From Methylovirgula sp. HY1 (lineage in GTDB: Bacteria > Pseudomonadota > Alphaproteobacteria > Rhizobiales > Beijerinckiaceae), in contig NZ_CP073765.1 of the NCBI RefSeq assembly GCF_019343105.1, forward strand, positions 214,038 through 278,037: DNA of 64,000 nucleotides, in the 5' to 3' direction. Within the stretch, counting starts at the first letter, position 1. Every line of letters starts with the position of its first letter. The notes under the pieces are model-generated. The model did not search any database. It saw only the letters and a list, made by a program, of their open reading frames with translations, and was not told the DNA's origin. Of this stretch, positions 44,201 through 52,989 are shown one piece after another. A program made the translations under genes and the position numbers.

Positions 44201-44553
44201 GAAGTGATGGTCGAACCGAGATAGCCGAAGCCGGCGCCGCGCGTGAGAAGATCGACGTCGACCCCGGCCCGCGCCGCATGATAGGCGATCGGCAGGCTGA
44301 GGACGAAGCTCAGCACGCCAGCCACCAAGATCGCCAAAGCGACGTTGGTAAATCCATAGCTTAAGGTGATCGATCCGCCGATCGCCTCGCAAGCGAGGAA
44401 CGAGATCGCACCGAGCGCGGTATTGGCGACGCGAAATGTGCTTTTACGGGCGCTTGCCGCAGTCAAACGCAGTGCGTAATCTTCACGCGTCTGATCGGCG
44501 GCCCATTGATTGAAAACGCGCCGTTCAAGCACAATTCGTTGCGACTGTGGCAT
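41191..44553 (-). CDS. Transporter-fused hybrid histidine kinase (NCS1-type sensor)
   Basis: A 1120-residue membrane sensor. Residues about 30-490 look like a nucleobase/cation symporter-1 (purine-cytosine permease-like) transporter with about 12 helices (ALGAISFLACEAIGGSITLS, LLTRGAGFGYLGSTITSLIY, AYAGSIAWSNFFSRLTHSHP). A cysteine-rich stretch follows at about 497-535 (CAICQNPYE ... CSLCC ... CRDQC), then two more helices and a coiled coil. The kinase has its H-box in GLSHEFRTPLNSIFGYAQLL (His about 681), then HATPase motifs (NLLSNAIKYTEHG, GTGLGLTITKLLVE). A receiver with LLDISMPGMTGWDV (Asp about 965) and a C-terminal helical output follow. It resembles CbrA-like transporter-kinase fusions and may sense a transported N-compound such as urea or a derivative. 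Confidence 0.85.
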   Translation of the reverse strand: MPQSQRIVLERRVFNQWAADQTREDYALRLTAASARKSTFRVANTALGAISFLACEAIGGSITLSYGFTNVALAILVAGVLSFVLSLPIAYHAARAGVDVDLLTRGAGFGYLGSTITSLIYASFTFVLFAIEASIMSVALQMVFGIPLAIAHLFSALVVIPIAAYGIRSISRLQLATQPIWLVLQLAPIAYLAIRGHAELADWTNFHGSMGSKDGSVDLLLFGAAVSILLSLLPQIGEQVDYLRFLPVKTRQNRWRWWFALISTGPGWVLMGSFKLFAGSFLAYLALQHGIPGDRAAQPAELYHLVFLEIFHSPTLALALTGLFVVTCQLKINVTNAYAGSIAWSNFFSRLTHSHPGRVVWLVFNVLLALLLMEIGVFHTIASILGLYANFAVGWLGAVTADLMINKPLRLSPPLIEFKRAHLYDINPVGTGAMGLSVLVSTIAFLGLFGPVFQALSAFIGLAVAFVTAPLIAWATSGRYYIARQSHELAPGSSLTCAICQNPYEREDMAFCSAYDAPICSLCCTLETRCRDQCKTGSRVGEQLTALFARILPPRIAIFSTVRLGQFAGLFVLFIGVVAGFFALIYAEYAGAMPMAQRHIVGTTLWIVFLIFFILSGIAAWLLVLANASRRTAEREAEHQTVTLMQEIEARERSDAALKKAKEVAESANFAKSRYIVGLSHEFRTPLNSIFGYAQLLEHQPEMPRDNPVRVIRRSAEHLANLVDGLMDISRIETGTLHLNRDKFNLSDLLDQMADMFRLQAAARGIEFRYTRDERLPRYVMTDEKRLRQILINLLSNAIKYTEHGHAAFTVRARNHLAEFEVSDSGMGIEPQDLDKIFEPFERGRMARARAMPGTGLGLTITKLLVEVMGGQITVESTPGAGSRFVVRLLLFAAQPELLEDKTLQHICGYLGQRICVLLVDDNPSHLDLVRQALTPLGFSVFTAQDGHGALSLAADCKPAIALLDISMPGMTGWDVAAALRQEIPTIKIMMVSANAHDDQFDREGTLCDAFLLKPFNLHRLLAQMQGLCDLEWIYAAPQRANPDPAPAAKDLPESAGRHIAELLHLGEIGYVRGIHAKLTEIESESPAYARLVATVRLHIQNFQFDAYASFLKDHLREHG

Positions 44554-44561
44554 TCGGCTGG

Positions 44562-45950
44562 TCAGCTGTTCCTAAAAAGTTGCGCATAGGATTTATCCGC
44601 ACTTGGTTGAAGCGTTATGCCCAACTCAAGCCCCATGACGCTCAGTTGCGCCGGAGAACGTGCCAGCAGGATTCGGCGCACTTCCTGGTACGGAGTGAAT
44701 CGGGAGATTTCCCGGTCGTCTAATCTCGCCAACACGTTCACAGCAGCGTTGTGGTCGGCTTGGAGAACATCCCCGTTTACACGGTAAAACTTGTCGCCTT
44801 CGCGCTTGCCTTCCAGCAAGCCGTTGGTCGAGTCCATTTGCGATGTATAAGCCCCATTCACCAAGGTGTGCCTGGCGTTACGCTGCTCACATACGGAGTC
44901 CAGAGCCTCGGCAAGAACGCCTTTGGCCCATGCACTCATCCTGCGATTGAACCGCTTCCATTGGTGCTTTGATGCAATGACAGCGGTCAAGTCCTCAGAT
45001 GCCACCACAGCCGCTTTATCGACGATGGAATGCGCTGCCTGATAGGCGATGGTGCGTAACTGCTTCTGAGCTGTTTCCCTGCGGGCGTCGATCTTCTTTC
45101 GCCCAAGGTTATTTTTCCTGATCCGGTTAGCCTTGGCGATGTTGCCTGCCTCACGGTGCTTCTTCTCCAGCGCGTGCAGCTTGTTGCGCTGCTTGCCAGT
45201 GGCAGACGCCTTGTCGCTGTACTCGGTCATGACTTTCCCAAAAGCAACACCATGGTGCTCGCCATCGGAGTCCGTGAAAGCCTCGGTATATCCTTTGTCG
45301 ATGCCGAGCTCCTGATCGCCGCATTGGCGGCCAGCACCTTTCTCTGTGGCATAGTGAATCTCGGTGAATCCATCCTTCACGACGATGCGCAGGTTGCTCC
45401 CGGTCAGGTCAACATTCTTCCCGCTGGTAGTCGTCGTCAGCACAACGTCGTTGCCGTATTTCTTGGCGATCCTGATGGTGATGATGAGGTTGCCGTTGAC
45501 AACCTCGGTGGCGAACTTGTCTGACCTGACGACGAACTGGTTCGCCACAGAAGACTTGCCGTGTCGGAAATGCTTGCGCATCTGGCGGTGCAGTAATGGA
45601 TCGGACAGCCACTCATCTCGCTTGAGCAGCGTATAGAGCCGCTTGCGCTCGCTCTCGTCACTGGTGCGCTTGGCGATTGCGCGGCGTACTAACAGCTTCG
45701 CAGCGGCCTTGTAGGTCAGGATGTCGTTGATGATGTCCTTGGTCGTCTCGGCGCGGATCGAGCCGTCGATAGCCAGCCCGTCGTAGAGCTTCTTCTCGAC
45801 GACTTCAGAGCGAATGGCGACAGGGGATATGCCAACCGTGCCGAGTGCACCATACCGACGCCACAGGTCAGCGCAGATATAGCCGGTCGCCTTGCAGATC
45901 GCCGCAAGATGCTGAGGGACATCGGCAATGATGGTGCGCGTGACTTTCAT
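44562..45950 (-). CDS. TnpB-like protein lacking the zinc finger (IS607/IS605-type)
   Basis: A 462-residue TnpB relative, longer than usual. RuvC-like acidic residues are visible in QELGIDKGYTEAFTDSD (Asp), AVVASEDLTAVIASKHQWK (Glu) and DVLQADHNAAVNVLARL (Asp). The usual four zinc-finger cysteines before the last Asp are absent. The segment instead reads YTSQMDSTNG, then REGDKFYRVNG. Relatives of this shape exist as a TnpB subgroup, so the change is probably ancestral and not decay. It starts at ATG 45950, overlapping a 45-codon ORF by ATGA, and sits behind a broken IS607-type TnpA. Codon use appears less GC-rich than the neighbouring genes, fitting acquisition. Confidence 0.75.
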   Translation of the reverse strand: MKVTRTIIADVPQHLAAICKATGYICADLWRRYGALGTVGISPVAIRSEVVEKKLYDGLAIDGSIRAETTKDIINDILTYKAAAKLLVRRAIAKRTSDESERKRLYTLLKRDEWLSDPLLHRQMRKHFRHGKSSVANQFVVRSDKFATEVVNGNLIITIRIAKKYGNDVVLTTTTSGKNVDLTGSNLRIVVKDGFTEIHYATEKGAGRQCGDQELGIDKGYTEAFTDSDGEHHGVAFGKVMTEYSDKASATGKQRNKLHALEKKHREAGNIAKANRIRKNNLGRKKIDARRETAQKQLRTIAYQAAHSIVDKAAVVASEDLTAVIASKHQWKRFNRRMSAWAKGVLAEALDSVCEQRNARHTLVNGAYTSQMDSTNGLLEGKREGDKFYRVNGDVLQADHNAAVNVLARLDDREISRFTPYQEVRRILLARSPAQLSVMGLELGITLQPSADKSYAQLFRNS

Positions 45951-46084
45951 TTCTTCTGGAACTTTTCGTTGTGTCGTTTTACGGCCTTCCGCATTTCACG
46001 GTACTGGCGCTTCGCATCGGGGCAGTCAGGGTCAATGCCGTCCTTCAGCGCTACAGCATCATGTGATTTGTGCTTGAAGATCAT
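45947..46084 (-). CDS. Small basic ORF coupled to the TnpB-like gene
   Basis: A 45-residue, highly basic ORF: MIFKHKSHDAVALKDGIDPD, then a Lys/Arg-rich helix-like tail (REMRKAVKRHN). Its TGA overlaps the ATG of the TnpB-like gene, suggesting translational coupling. I recognise no family. It may be an accessory peptide, a leader or an accidental frame left after deletion of TnpA. Confidence 0.4.
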   Translation of the reverse strand: MIFKHKSHDAVALKDGIDPDCPDAKRQYREMRKAVKRHNEKFQKK

Positions 46085-46301
46085 CTTTCTGCCCGTGGCT
46101 GGATACCCAGCAATAAACGACAGTCAGGCGTTTCCGATCCGCTTTGCCAAGAATCCAGCGAACATCACCCTCGTCGAAATAGCGATGCCCAGAAGCAAGG
46201 CGTTTGCTCTTGAGGAGGCCGCTGCGCTCCCAAGGGCGAACCGTCGAAGCCGAGCGGCTTATCCGCCGAGCGAAATCACTGATGCTGTATTGCTTGTCAA
46301 T
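46059..46301 (-). pseudogene. IS607-type serine recombinase TnpA, N-terminal remnant
   Basis: About 80 codons without a standard start codon. They encode a MerR-like DNA-binding domain (QYSISDFARRISRSASTVRP, KSKRLASGHRYFDEGDVRWI) and the first strand of the resolvase domain (RLTVVYCWVSSHGQKDDLQA) before a stop. The Ser of VSSHGQKDDL is where the catalytic residue should be. The remaining resolvase core is gone. It identifies this locus as a damaged IS607-family element. Confidence 0.75.
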
Positions 46302-46484
46302 TTAGCCAATTAAAGACAAACATAGATAAGAATCAAGCATCAGTTAAAATCTCCAATTGCCAAGCCGATTTCGGCATGGCGTCTCGAGACTCCCAAAAGA
46401 GTTGTTTTGTGAGCGCGCGGGAGGCCGGTGTGCGAAGGGCCGGCCGCTGATGATGCCACAATCTCGAACTTTGCCCATGGCAGC

Positions 46485-47111
46485 TCATATAGCCTTTTGC
46501 TTCGGCTCGAGGCCACCCATCATTTCAATGAAGGCGGCAACCTCCTTGGCGCCGGTGTGCCGGATCGAGGTGAACAGAAACGGTCGCTCGCCGCGCATGC
46601 GCCGCGCATCGCGCTCCATCACGTCGAGATCGGCACCGACATAGGGCGCGAGGTCGATCTTATTGATGACCAGGAGATCGGAGCGCGTGATGCCGGGGCC
46701 ACCCTTGCGCGGGATCTTGTCGCCGGCCGAGACATCTATGACATAGATGGTGAGATCGGCGAGTTCTGGACTATATGTAGCGGCAAGATTGTCGCCGCCG
46801 GATTCGATCAAAACGACGTCGAGATCGGGAAAGCGCCGCCGCATCACATCAATCGCTGCGAGATTGAGCGAGGCGTCCTCGCGGATCGCCGTGTGCGGAC
46901 AGCCGCCGGTTTCGACACCCATGATCCGTTCCGGCGCCAGCGAGGCCGCGCGGGTCAGGAATTCGGCATCCTCTTTCGTATAGATGTCGTTGGTGATGGC
47001 GGCGATCTCGTAGCGGTCGCGGAAGTTGCGGCAGAGCGCATCCATCAGCGCCGTCTTGCCGGAACCGACGGGGCCGCCGATGCCGATGCGCAAAGGTCCT
47101 GTGGGGGTCAT
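46485..47111 (-). CDS. ureG: Urease accessory GTPase UreG
   Basis: A 208-residue SIMIBI-class GTPase that couples GTP hydrolysis to nickel delivery during urease activation. The P-loop is [11 protein letters not shown] (residues about 12-22). The metal-binding Cys-Pro-His motif is in [15 protein letters not shown]. The switch region [13 protein letters not shown] and the base motif [12 protein letters not shown] are present. It is the last gene of ureDABCEFG and overlaps ureF by four bases. Confidence 0.96.
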   Translation of the reverse strand: MTPTGPLRIGIGGPVGSGKTALMDALCRNFRDRYEIAAITNDIYTKEDAEFLTRAASLAPERIMGVETGGCPHTAIREDASLNLAAIDVMRRRFPDLDVVLIESGGDNLAATYSPELADLTIYVIDVSAGDKIPRKGGPGITRSDLLVINKIDLAPYVGADLDVMERDARRMRGERPFLFTSIRHTGAKEVAAFIEMMGGLEPKQKAI

Positions 47112-47815
47112 GTCCGAAACAGCCTCGTATATTGGGTTTCATGCAGGATTGCAGCGAGATCGGCGAGCAAAGTCGCGCTGCCGAGCGCATCGAAAGGATC
47201 GCCATCCCCCAAAGCCGCGGCGCGTCGACCGACCGCGTCGACCGTCGGCTGCAGCGCGGCGATGATCATCTGCGCGTCGGTCTGGCCGATCGGTACGAGA
47301 CGTTGCGCCGCCGAAACCAAATTCGTCACAGAGGATTGGAGGAAAGCCGTAAGCGCGAACGTTACCGGGATGGCATAAGCTGCCGCCACGACCGCGACGG
47401 CGACGGGATAAGCGAGGTCGCCTTCGAATTCGCGCAAGATATCTGGGGCTGTGCCGCTCTGGACCGCCGCACGGCGAAAGGCAGCGCCCTGCGAAAGCTG
47501 CTCCTGTCGCCGCTCTGCGGCAGGATGTGCCGCGGCTGCCAATTCCGCAACGGCGCGAAGCTGCGCACAATTCTGCTCCCGCGCGGCGCGATGGGCATGT
47601 CTGAACAATACTGCGTCGTTCCAGCTCGCGCCGTCGCGCAACAATGTTTCGAGCCAAGACAAAGTGGACGCACGATCGAAGATCCAGCCCGCTTCGACGG
47701 CCCATTCGATGCCGCTCGAATGGCAAAAGGCGCCGATCGGATAGGCTGGCGACAGCCATGTCATCAGCCGGTAGAGCGCGGTCTCATCCATCGTCGTGCC
47801 GACGAGGGTTGTCAT
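47108..47815 (-). CDS. ureF: Urease accessory protein UreF
   Basis: An all-helical protein that bridges UreD and UreG in the activation complex. I chose ATG 47815 ([20 protein letters not shown], 235 residues). ATG 47791 is an alternative that overlaps ureE by only 8 bp. Family marks are [20 protein letters not shown] near the N-terminus, [20 protein letters not shown] and, later, [20 protein letters not shown]. It overlaps ureG at 47108-47111. Confidence 0.93.
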   Translation of the reverse strand: MTTLVGTTMDETALYRLMTWLSPAYPIGAFCHSSGIEWAVEAGWIFDRASTLSWLETLLRDGASWNDAVLFRHAHRAAREQNCAQLRAVAELAAAAHPAAERRQEQLSQGAAFRRAAVQSGTAPDILREFEGDLAYPVAVAVVAAAYAIPVTFALTAFLQSSVTNLVSAAQRLVPIGQTDAQMIIAALQPTVDAVGRRAAALGDGDPFDALGSATLLADLAAILHETQYTRLFRT

Positions 47816-48302
47816 GTGGATGCGCATGATCTCGATGTGCGTGGCCATGCGCATGGTCATGGTGCGTGGTGGTTGCATAAGCCCCGCCTTCGGGATCGAA
47901 TGGCGCCTCGATATGCGCGATGGTGCCGCCGAGTCCGAGCACCATTGCTTCCAACACATGGTCTTCGCGAATGCGCAGGACATGGCCGGCGAGTTCCGTC
48001 GGCAAATGCCGATTGCCGAGATGCCAGGAGATGCGGAGTAGGGCGGCGTGATCGGGCGCGGTGATCTCGAGAAGCTTTTCAGGCATGGCTTCGATGGCGA
48101 TGATGTCGCCGTCATCCAACAGCAGGCCTTCGCCGCCACGCAGATGCTCTGTGCTCGGCAGATCGAGCAGCACGGATTCGCCCTCCGATGTCGTCAGCAC
48201 CAGCCGGCGACGATGGCGATGGTCATGGTCGAGCCGCACCTGCGCAACAGAGGCGCGCGCTCGCATCTGATCTTGCGGAACGACGGCGGTGGCGCGGCGC
48301 AT
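47784..48302 (-). CDS. ureE: Urease nickel metallochaperone UreE
   Basis: A 172-residue UreE that stores nickel and passes it to the UreDFG complex. The N-terminal domain and the metal-binding core (AWHLGNRHLP-like SWHLGNRHLPTEL with DHVLEAMVLGLG) are conserved. The last 30 residues are His-rich ([17 protein letters not shown]), a nickel reservoir tail seen in many UreE proteins. It lies 18 bp after ureC and overlaps ureF. Confidence 0.94.
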   Translation of the reverse strand: MRRATAVVPQDQMRARASVAQVRLDHDHRHRRRLVLTTSEGESVLLDLPSTEHLRGGEGLLLDDGDIIAIEAMPEKLLEITAPDHAALLRISWHLGNRHLPTELAGHVLRIREDHVLEAMVLGLGGTIAHIEAPFDPEGGAYATTTHHDHAHGHAHRDHAHPHDNPRRHDDG

Positions 48303-48320
48303 GGCGTTCTTCCCCCAAGC

Positions 48321-50024
48321 TCAGAACAGAAAATAGCGCTGTGCGAGCGGCAATTCGGCCATCGGCTCGCAAGTCATTAATTCGCCGTCGGCCCGTACCT
48401 CGTAGGTTTCCGGATCGACCTCGATCACCGGCAGCGCATTGTTGAGCTTCATGGCGCTCTTGCCGATATTGCGCGTATCGCGCACCGGCGAGATGATGCG
48501 GGCGAGGCCGAGCATTTCCGGAACGCCCTCGGCAATGGCCGCGGCGGACATAAAGGTGATACAGCTCGCCGCCAAGGCGCGGCCGAAACTGCCGAACATG
48601 GGCCGCTGGTGCACCGGCTGCGGCGTCGGGATCGAGGCGTTCGGGTCGCCCATCAACGCATGGGCGATGGTGCCAGCCTTGAGCACGAGATCAGGCTTCA
48701 CACCGAAGAACGCCGGCGACCATAGCACGAGATCAGCGAGCTTGCCTTCCTCGATCGAGCCGACCTCATGAGCAATGCCCTGTGCGATGGCTGGGTTGAT
48801 CGTATATTTGGCGATATAGCGGCGAATGCGCAGATTGTCGTTGTCGCCGATTTCGCCGGTGAGAGCGCCGCGCTGCACCTTCATCTTATGGGCGGTCTGC
48901 CAGGTGCGGATGATGACTTCGCCGACGCGGCCCATCGCCTGGCTGTCCGATGCGATGATCGAGAATGCGCCGAGATCGTGCAGCACGTCTTCCGCGGCGA
49001 TGGTCTCGCGCCGGATGCGGCTTTCGGCGAAGGCGATGTCTTCTGGAATGGCCGGATCGAGGTGATGACACACCATGAGCATGTCGAGATGTTCTTCGAC
49101 AGTGTTGATGGTGAACGGCCGTGTCGGATTGGTTGACGAAGGGATCACATTGGCGAGCCCGGCCACTTTGATGATGTCCGGCGCATGTCCGCCGCCCGCG
49201 CCTTCGGTGTGGAAGGCATGGATCGTGCGACCCTTGAACGCCGCGACCGTATCCTCGACGAAGCCGGATTCGTTGAGCGTGTCGGTGTGGATCATTACCT
49301 GGACGTCGTATGCGTCGGCCACGCCGAGGCAGCAGTCGATCGCCGCAGGGGTCGTTCCCCAGTCTTCATGCAGCTTCAACGCGCCGGCGCCGGCGCGAAT
49401 CTGCTCGGCGAGCGCGTCGGGTCGGCTCGCATTGCCCTTGCCGGCAAGAAGAATATTGACCGGCAGACCTTCGACCGCCTGCAGCATCCGCGTGATGTGC
49501 CACGGGCCGGGCGTGCAGGTGGTGGCATTGGTGCCGGTGGCCGGGCCGGTGCCGCCGCCGATCATGGTGGTGATGCCGCTGGCGATCGCCTCCTCGATCT
49601 GCTGCGGTGAAATGAAATGAATATGGGCATCGACGCCGCCGGCGGTGAGGATCTTGCCTTCTCCGGCGATGACTTCGGTGCCGGGACCGATCACGATGTC
49701 GATTCCGGGCTGGATATCTGGATTGCCCGCCTTGCCGATCTTCAGGATGCGCCCGTCTTTGAGGCCGACATCCGCTTTGATGATGCCCCAATAATCGACG
49801 ATCACGGCATTGGTGATGACAGTGTCGACGGCCCCTTCGCTGCGGGTGAGCTGCGATTGGCCCATGCCGTCGCGGATCACCTTGCCACCGCCGAATTTCA
49901 CTTCCTCGCCATAAGTGGCGCGATCCTCTTCGACCTCGAGTATCAGCGCCGTGTCGCCGAGCCGGAGCCGATCGCCGACGCTCGGACCGAACATGTGTGC
50001 ATAAGCGGAACGGCTCATTCTCAT
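48321..50024 (-). CDS. ureC: Urease alpha subunit, catalytic
   Basis: A 567-residue catalytic subunit that hydrolyses urea to ammonia and carbamate at a di-nickel centre. Nickel ligands are visible: VDAHIHF (two His, about 135), the carbamylated Lys in [10 protein letters not shown] (about 218), IHTDT and [15 protein letters not shown] (His) and the Asp in [11 protein letters not shown] (about 361). The flap Cys-His-His is in MLMVCHHLD. It overlaps ureB by four bases (50021-50024). All sites are intact and the length is canonical. Confidence 0.97.
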   Translation of the reverse strand: MRMSRSAYAHMFGPSVGDRLRLGDTALILEVEEDRATYGEEVKFGGGKVIRDGMGQSQLTRSEGAVDTVITNAVIVDYWGIIKADVGLKDGRILKIGKAGNPDIQPGIDIVIGPGTEVIAGEGKILTAGGVDAHIHFISPQQIEEAIASGITTMIGGGTGPATGTNATTCTPGPWHITRMLQAVEGLPVNILLAGKGNASRPDALAEQIRAGAGALKLHEDWGTTPAAIDCCLGVADAYDVQVMIHTDTLNESGFVEDTVAAFKGRTIHAFHTEGAGGGHAPDIIKVAGLANVIPSSTNPTRPFTINTVEEHLDMLMVCHHLDPAIPEDIAFAESRIRRETIAAEDVLHDLGAFSIIASDSQAMGRVGEVIIRTWQTAHKMKVQRGALTGEIGDNDNLRIRRYIAKYTINPAIAQGIAHEVGSIEEGKLADLVLWSPAFFGVKPDLVLKAGTIAHALMGDPNASIPTPQPVHQRPMFGSFGRALAASCITFMSAAAIAEGVPEMLGLARIISPVRDTRNIGKSAMKLNNALPVIEVDPETYEVRADGELMTCEPMAELPLAQRYFLF

Positions 50025-50347
50025 CGGCGCGGCCCCGTTCCATCCAATGGGCCCATCACCAGCCTGCGAAAGCCGAACACGGTCCGCGTCCCCGCGAAAG
50101 GCACGAGCGTCACGTCGCGCGTCTGTCCCGGCTCGAAACGGACGGCGCTGCCGGCCGGAATATCGAGCCGCAGACCGTGCGCGCCGACGCGGTCGAAAGC
50201 GAGCGCCGCATTGGTTTCGGCGAAATGATAATGGCTGCCGACCTGCACCGGCCGGTCGCCGCGGTTGGCGACGGTGAGCGTGACACGCGGCTGTCCCTCG
50301 TTGATGAGGAGGTCCCCGTCTTTTGGAAGCAATTCTCCTGGGATCAT
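50021..50347 (-). CDS. ureB: Urease beta subunit
   Basis: A 108-residue structural subunit. It starts [20 protein letters not shown], the standard UreB opening, and continues with [20 protein letters not shown] and [17 protein letters not shown]. It lies between ureA (15 bp upstream) and ureC (4-bp overlap). It forms the alpha-beta-gamma urease trimer. Confidence 0.96.
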   Translation of the reverse strand: MIPGELLPKDGDLLINEGQPRVTLTVANRGDRPVQVGSHYHFAETNAALAFDRVGAHGLRLDIPAGSAVRFEPGQTRDVTLVPFAGTRTVFGFRRLVMGPLDGTGPRR

Positions 50348-50362
50348 GGTCGGATCTTGGCG

Positions 50363-50665
50363 CTAACGGATGGGATCGTGAACAGTGACGAGCTTGGTGC
50401 CGTCGGGAAAGGTTGCTTCGACCTGCACGTCGGCGATCATTTCGGCGACGCCGTCCATCACCTGGTCGCGGGTGAGGACACGGGCGCCGGCGTCCATCAG
50501 GCTCGCGACGTTCCTGCCGTCACGTGCGCCCTCAGTGACGAAATCCGAGATCAAAGCGACCGCTTCGGGATAGTTGAGCTTGACACCGCGCTCCAGCCGG
50601 CGACGCGCCACCATCGCGGCTGTCGCAATGAGCAATTTGTCTTTCTCGCGAGGGCTGAGATTCAT
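50363..50665 (-). CDS. ureA: Urease gamma subunit
   Basis: A 100-residue subunit: [20 protein letters not shown] at the start, then [20 protein letters not shown] and [20 protein letters not shown]. Length and sequence are typical. It follows ureD by 24 bp and precedes ureB. Separate gamma and beta genes are the usual proteobacterial layout. Confidence 0.96.
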   Translation of the reverse strand: MNLSPREKDKLLIATAAMVARRRLERGVKLNYPEAVALISDFVTEGARDGRNVASLMDAGARVLTRDQVMDGVAEMIADVQVEATFPDGTKLVTVHDPIR

Positions 50666-50689
50666 GTCACTTCTTTCATGCGAAATACG

Positions 50690-51562
50690 CTATATTTGCC
50701 AGACACGCGGCAGAGGCGTCACTCTGAGCGTATCGAGGACGCGGACGAGGGCCGACCGCAATCTCGCACTGCTGTCTGCGACGAAACGAATGGTGAGGAG
50801 ACCATTCCACGCGCTTGCTCCGGCAACGCAGCCGCAAGTCGGAAGCAATGCGCGCACCTGTTCAAGTGCCATCTCGCCAGCGGGTCCCACGTGCAGGAGA
50901 TTGGCGAAGGCGATGTGGCCTTGGGTCACCGGCGCTTGCGCGAGCAAGCTGGCGATGTCGCCGTTGAGACCGAAGGCGTCGGCATAGACGAGGCGGTCGC
51001 CGCGCCAGATCCGCCAGCGGTCTTTAAAGCGCGTGCTCTGCACCGTCTCGCCCATGGCCGCGCGGCCCAGCACGACAGCCTCGAGTCCTGTGAAAACGGC
51101 GCCGCCGCTCAGCCGCACCTGTAGGTCGCGCCAGACCGACGCTCTGTCGAAAAGGATGGCCTCTTGCGGCAGCCATTCGGCCGTCGCCCCTTCTTTGACA
51201 TCGAGAGTCGTTTCGATGCGGGCTTCGCCCGCTGCGGCGCGGTAGAGCTTTTCGCAGGCCTGGTTGGTCACCACCGCATGCGTGCCCGGCTCCCAAGAGA
51301 TGGTCAATGACAGACGATCGCCACCGGTCAAGCCGCCGGCTGTATTCAGCAGCACCGCCTCGGTCGGATGGCCGGGCTCGGCGCGCAGAATGCGCGCGCG
51401 TAGACAGCCCGACTGAAACAGATTGTCGAGGACGGTGAGGGGGCCGCGGCGCTTGAAGCCGAGTCGAAGACCGCCTTCGCTACGCTGGCTCGGCGCAATG
51501 CCATTGACGACCTTGTTGCGGTCAGGAAGGCGCTCTCGCGAAAGCTTGTCGGCAGCGTGCAC
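50690..51562 (-). CDS. ureD: Urease accessory protein UreD
   Basis: A 290-residue scaffold that binds apo-urease and recruits UreF and UreG. It has conserved blocks VLLNTAGGLTGGDRLSLTIS, WLPQEAILFDRASVWRDLQV and a central DRWRIWRGDRLVYADAFGLN. It is the first gene of ureDABCEFG, so its promoter should lie at 51563-51755, directly before the IS5 copy. No clear promoter motif was found in that stretch. Confidence 0.94.
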   Translation of the reverse strand: MHAADKLSRERLPDRNKVVNGIAPSQRSEGGLRLGFKRRGPLTVLDNLFQSGCLRARILRAEPGHPTEAVLLNTAGGLTGGDRLSLTISWEPGTHAVVTNQACEKLYRAAAGEARIETTLDVKEGATAEWLPQEAILFDRASVWRDLQVRLSGGAVFTGLEAVVLGRAAMGETVQSTRFKDRWRIWRGDRLVYADAFGLNGDIASLLAQAPVTQGHIAFANLLHVGPAGEMALEQVRALLPTCGCVAGASAWNGLLTIRFVADSSARLRSALVRVLDTLRVTPLPRVWQI

Positions 51563-51755
51563 TGTTCCTCACCTCGGCGTCCGGGCGATCCTATGCGAGC
51601 GATGGCGAGGCGCATCTACGGCGTTTGACGTATTGCGCGGGTTCATGCGCCGCGCGCGGTATTCTTCATGTTTGGCAGTCCCACTCTGGTTTGAAGGGCG
51701 TCTGATTTGAATTTGAGGATCGCGCGCACCGGCGATTCGCGGCGAAGCGGTCTTA

Positions 51756-52687
51756 GAGCCCGACCTGAAAATGGTTGATCGGCCCCGTGGCGTTTGATTC
51801 CCTGGGTTTGCTACAACCCCGAGGGATTCGCGATGCCGTGGAACGAGGCCGATCGACTGAAGTATGATGTGATCCGCGCACGTTATTCAAGTGACATGTC
51901 TGACGAGGAATTTGAATTGATTGCTCCGCTTCTGCCGCGGCCCAAGCGGCGAGGTCGGAAGCCAACCGATCCGCGCGAGATACTGAACGCCATGTTCTAT
52001 TTGATCCGCTGCGGTTGCCCGTGGCGGCTTCTGCCCAAGGATTTCCCGCCTTTCACCACGGTGCAGAACCACTTCTACGCGTGGCGCGACAACGGTCTTT
52101 GGACGCAGATCGTCTGCATTCTGGTCATGAACGCCCGCGAGAGCGAAGGCCGGGAAGCCTCGCCTACCGCGGTCATCGTCGACAGCCAATCGGTGAAAAC
52201 AACCGAGGCCGGCGGGCCGCGCGGCTTCGACGCCGGCAAAAAGGTCAAGGGACGCAAACGGCATATTGCGGTCGATATGCTCGGATTGCCGATCGAAAGT
52301 CAGGTCACGCCCGCCGCTGTCCAGGACCGCGACGCGCTCGCCCCTATACTCGGCGAGGTTCATCGCAAAAGCCCTTTTGTAAGCATGTGCTTCGTCGACG
52401 GCGGCTACAAAGGCGACGAAGCCCAACGAGCCGCCTATGAAGCCAGTCGAATCTCCATCACCGTCGTCGAGCGCTCGGACAAGCGCGTCGCGGGGTTCGT
52501 CGTGCTGCCGAAGCGCTGGGTGGTCGAGAGGACGCTAGGCTGGATCAACCGAGCGCGCCGCCTCGCCAAGGACTTCGAGGCGACCATCGAATCGTCACTG
52601 GCTTGGCTCCTCATCGCTCTCGCCTTCCTGCTCATGCGCAGGCTGGCAAGGCTCTCTCCTCAACCCACGTAATTTCGAGTCGGGCTC
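51756..52687 (+). mobile_element. IS5-family insertion sequence, copy 2
   Basis: A 932-bp element in inverse orientation to the copy at 27534-28465, with ends GAGCCCGACCTGAAA and GAGCCCGACTCGAAA (inverted) and TTA duplications at 51753-51755 and 52688-52690. It lies about 190 bp upstream of ureD. The two copies have different target duplications, showing independent insertions rather than one composite transposition. Confidence 0.92.
51794..52672 (+). CDS. IS5-family transposase (copy 2)
   Basis: A 292-residue transposase with the same sequence as the one at 27549-28427: Asp in VIVDSQSVKTTE, Asp in FVDGGYKGDE and Glu in KRWVVERTLGWINRARR. The frame is intact. Identity between the copies points to recent spread or gene conversion. 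Confidence 0.93.
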   Translation: MIPWVCYNPEGFAMPWNEADRLKYDVIRARYSSDMSDEEFELIAPLLPRPKRRGRKPTDPREILNAMFYLIRCGCPWRLLPKDFPPFTTVQNHFYAWRDNGLWTQIVCILVMNARESEGREASPTAVIVDSQSVKTTEAGGPRGFDAGKKVKGRKRHIAVDMLGLPIESQVTPAAVQDRDALAPILGEVHRKSPFVSMCFVDGGYKGDEAQRAAYEASRISITVVERSDKRVAGFVVLPKRWVVERTLGWINRARRLAKDFEATIESSLAWLLIALAFLLMRRLARLSPQPT

Positions 52688-52690
52688 TTA

Positions 52691-52989
52691 GATGCGTTGG
52701 ACGGCGGCGATCAGGATCTGCACGCAATTCTCGCATTGGTCGCCTTAAAAACAAGCATCATTGCAAAACGACAGGCCACCAGCGCTGAGCACGAAGCCGT
52801 CCAATGACGTCGGCCACGGATGCGGCATTTATACAACATTGGTTATTCGGCGTATTTTCATTTTCTCCCAATCGCAAAAGGATCGCGGCAGCGCAAGGGG
52901 AAGCAATCAATCCAAGTGATTGCGCAATGCGAGGCGGAACGGTGTCACGTCGGAGTGGCGCGGTTCATTGAGAATGGGCGAGGGGCCTG
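52691..52989. other. Intergenic region between IS5 copy 2 and porin gene
   Basis: Just after the IS, a short plus-strand frame without a start (DALDGGDQDLHAILALVALK, stop near 52806) reads like the tail of a lost gene but cannot be named. The remainder (52810-52989) is non-coding and should hold the porin promoter. GAGGGG at about 52980-52985 is a plausible ribosome-binding site for the porin. Confidence 0.4.

Noticed and set aside
27534..52687. Composite IS5 transposon carrying the urea genes
   Set aside because: The two IS5 copies have different target duplications (TAA and TTA on both sides of each), indicating independent insertions; no outer duplication is shared.
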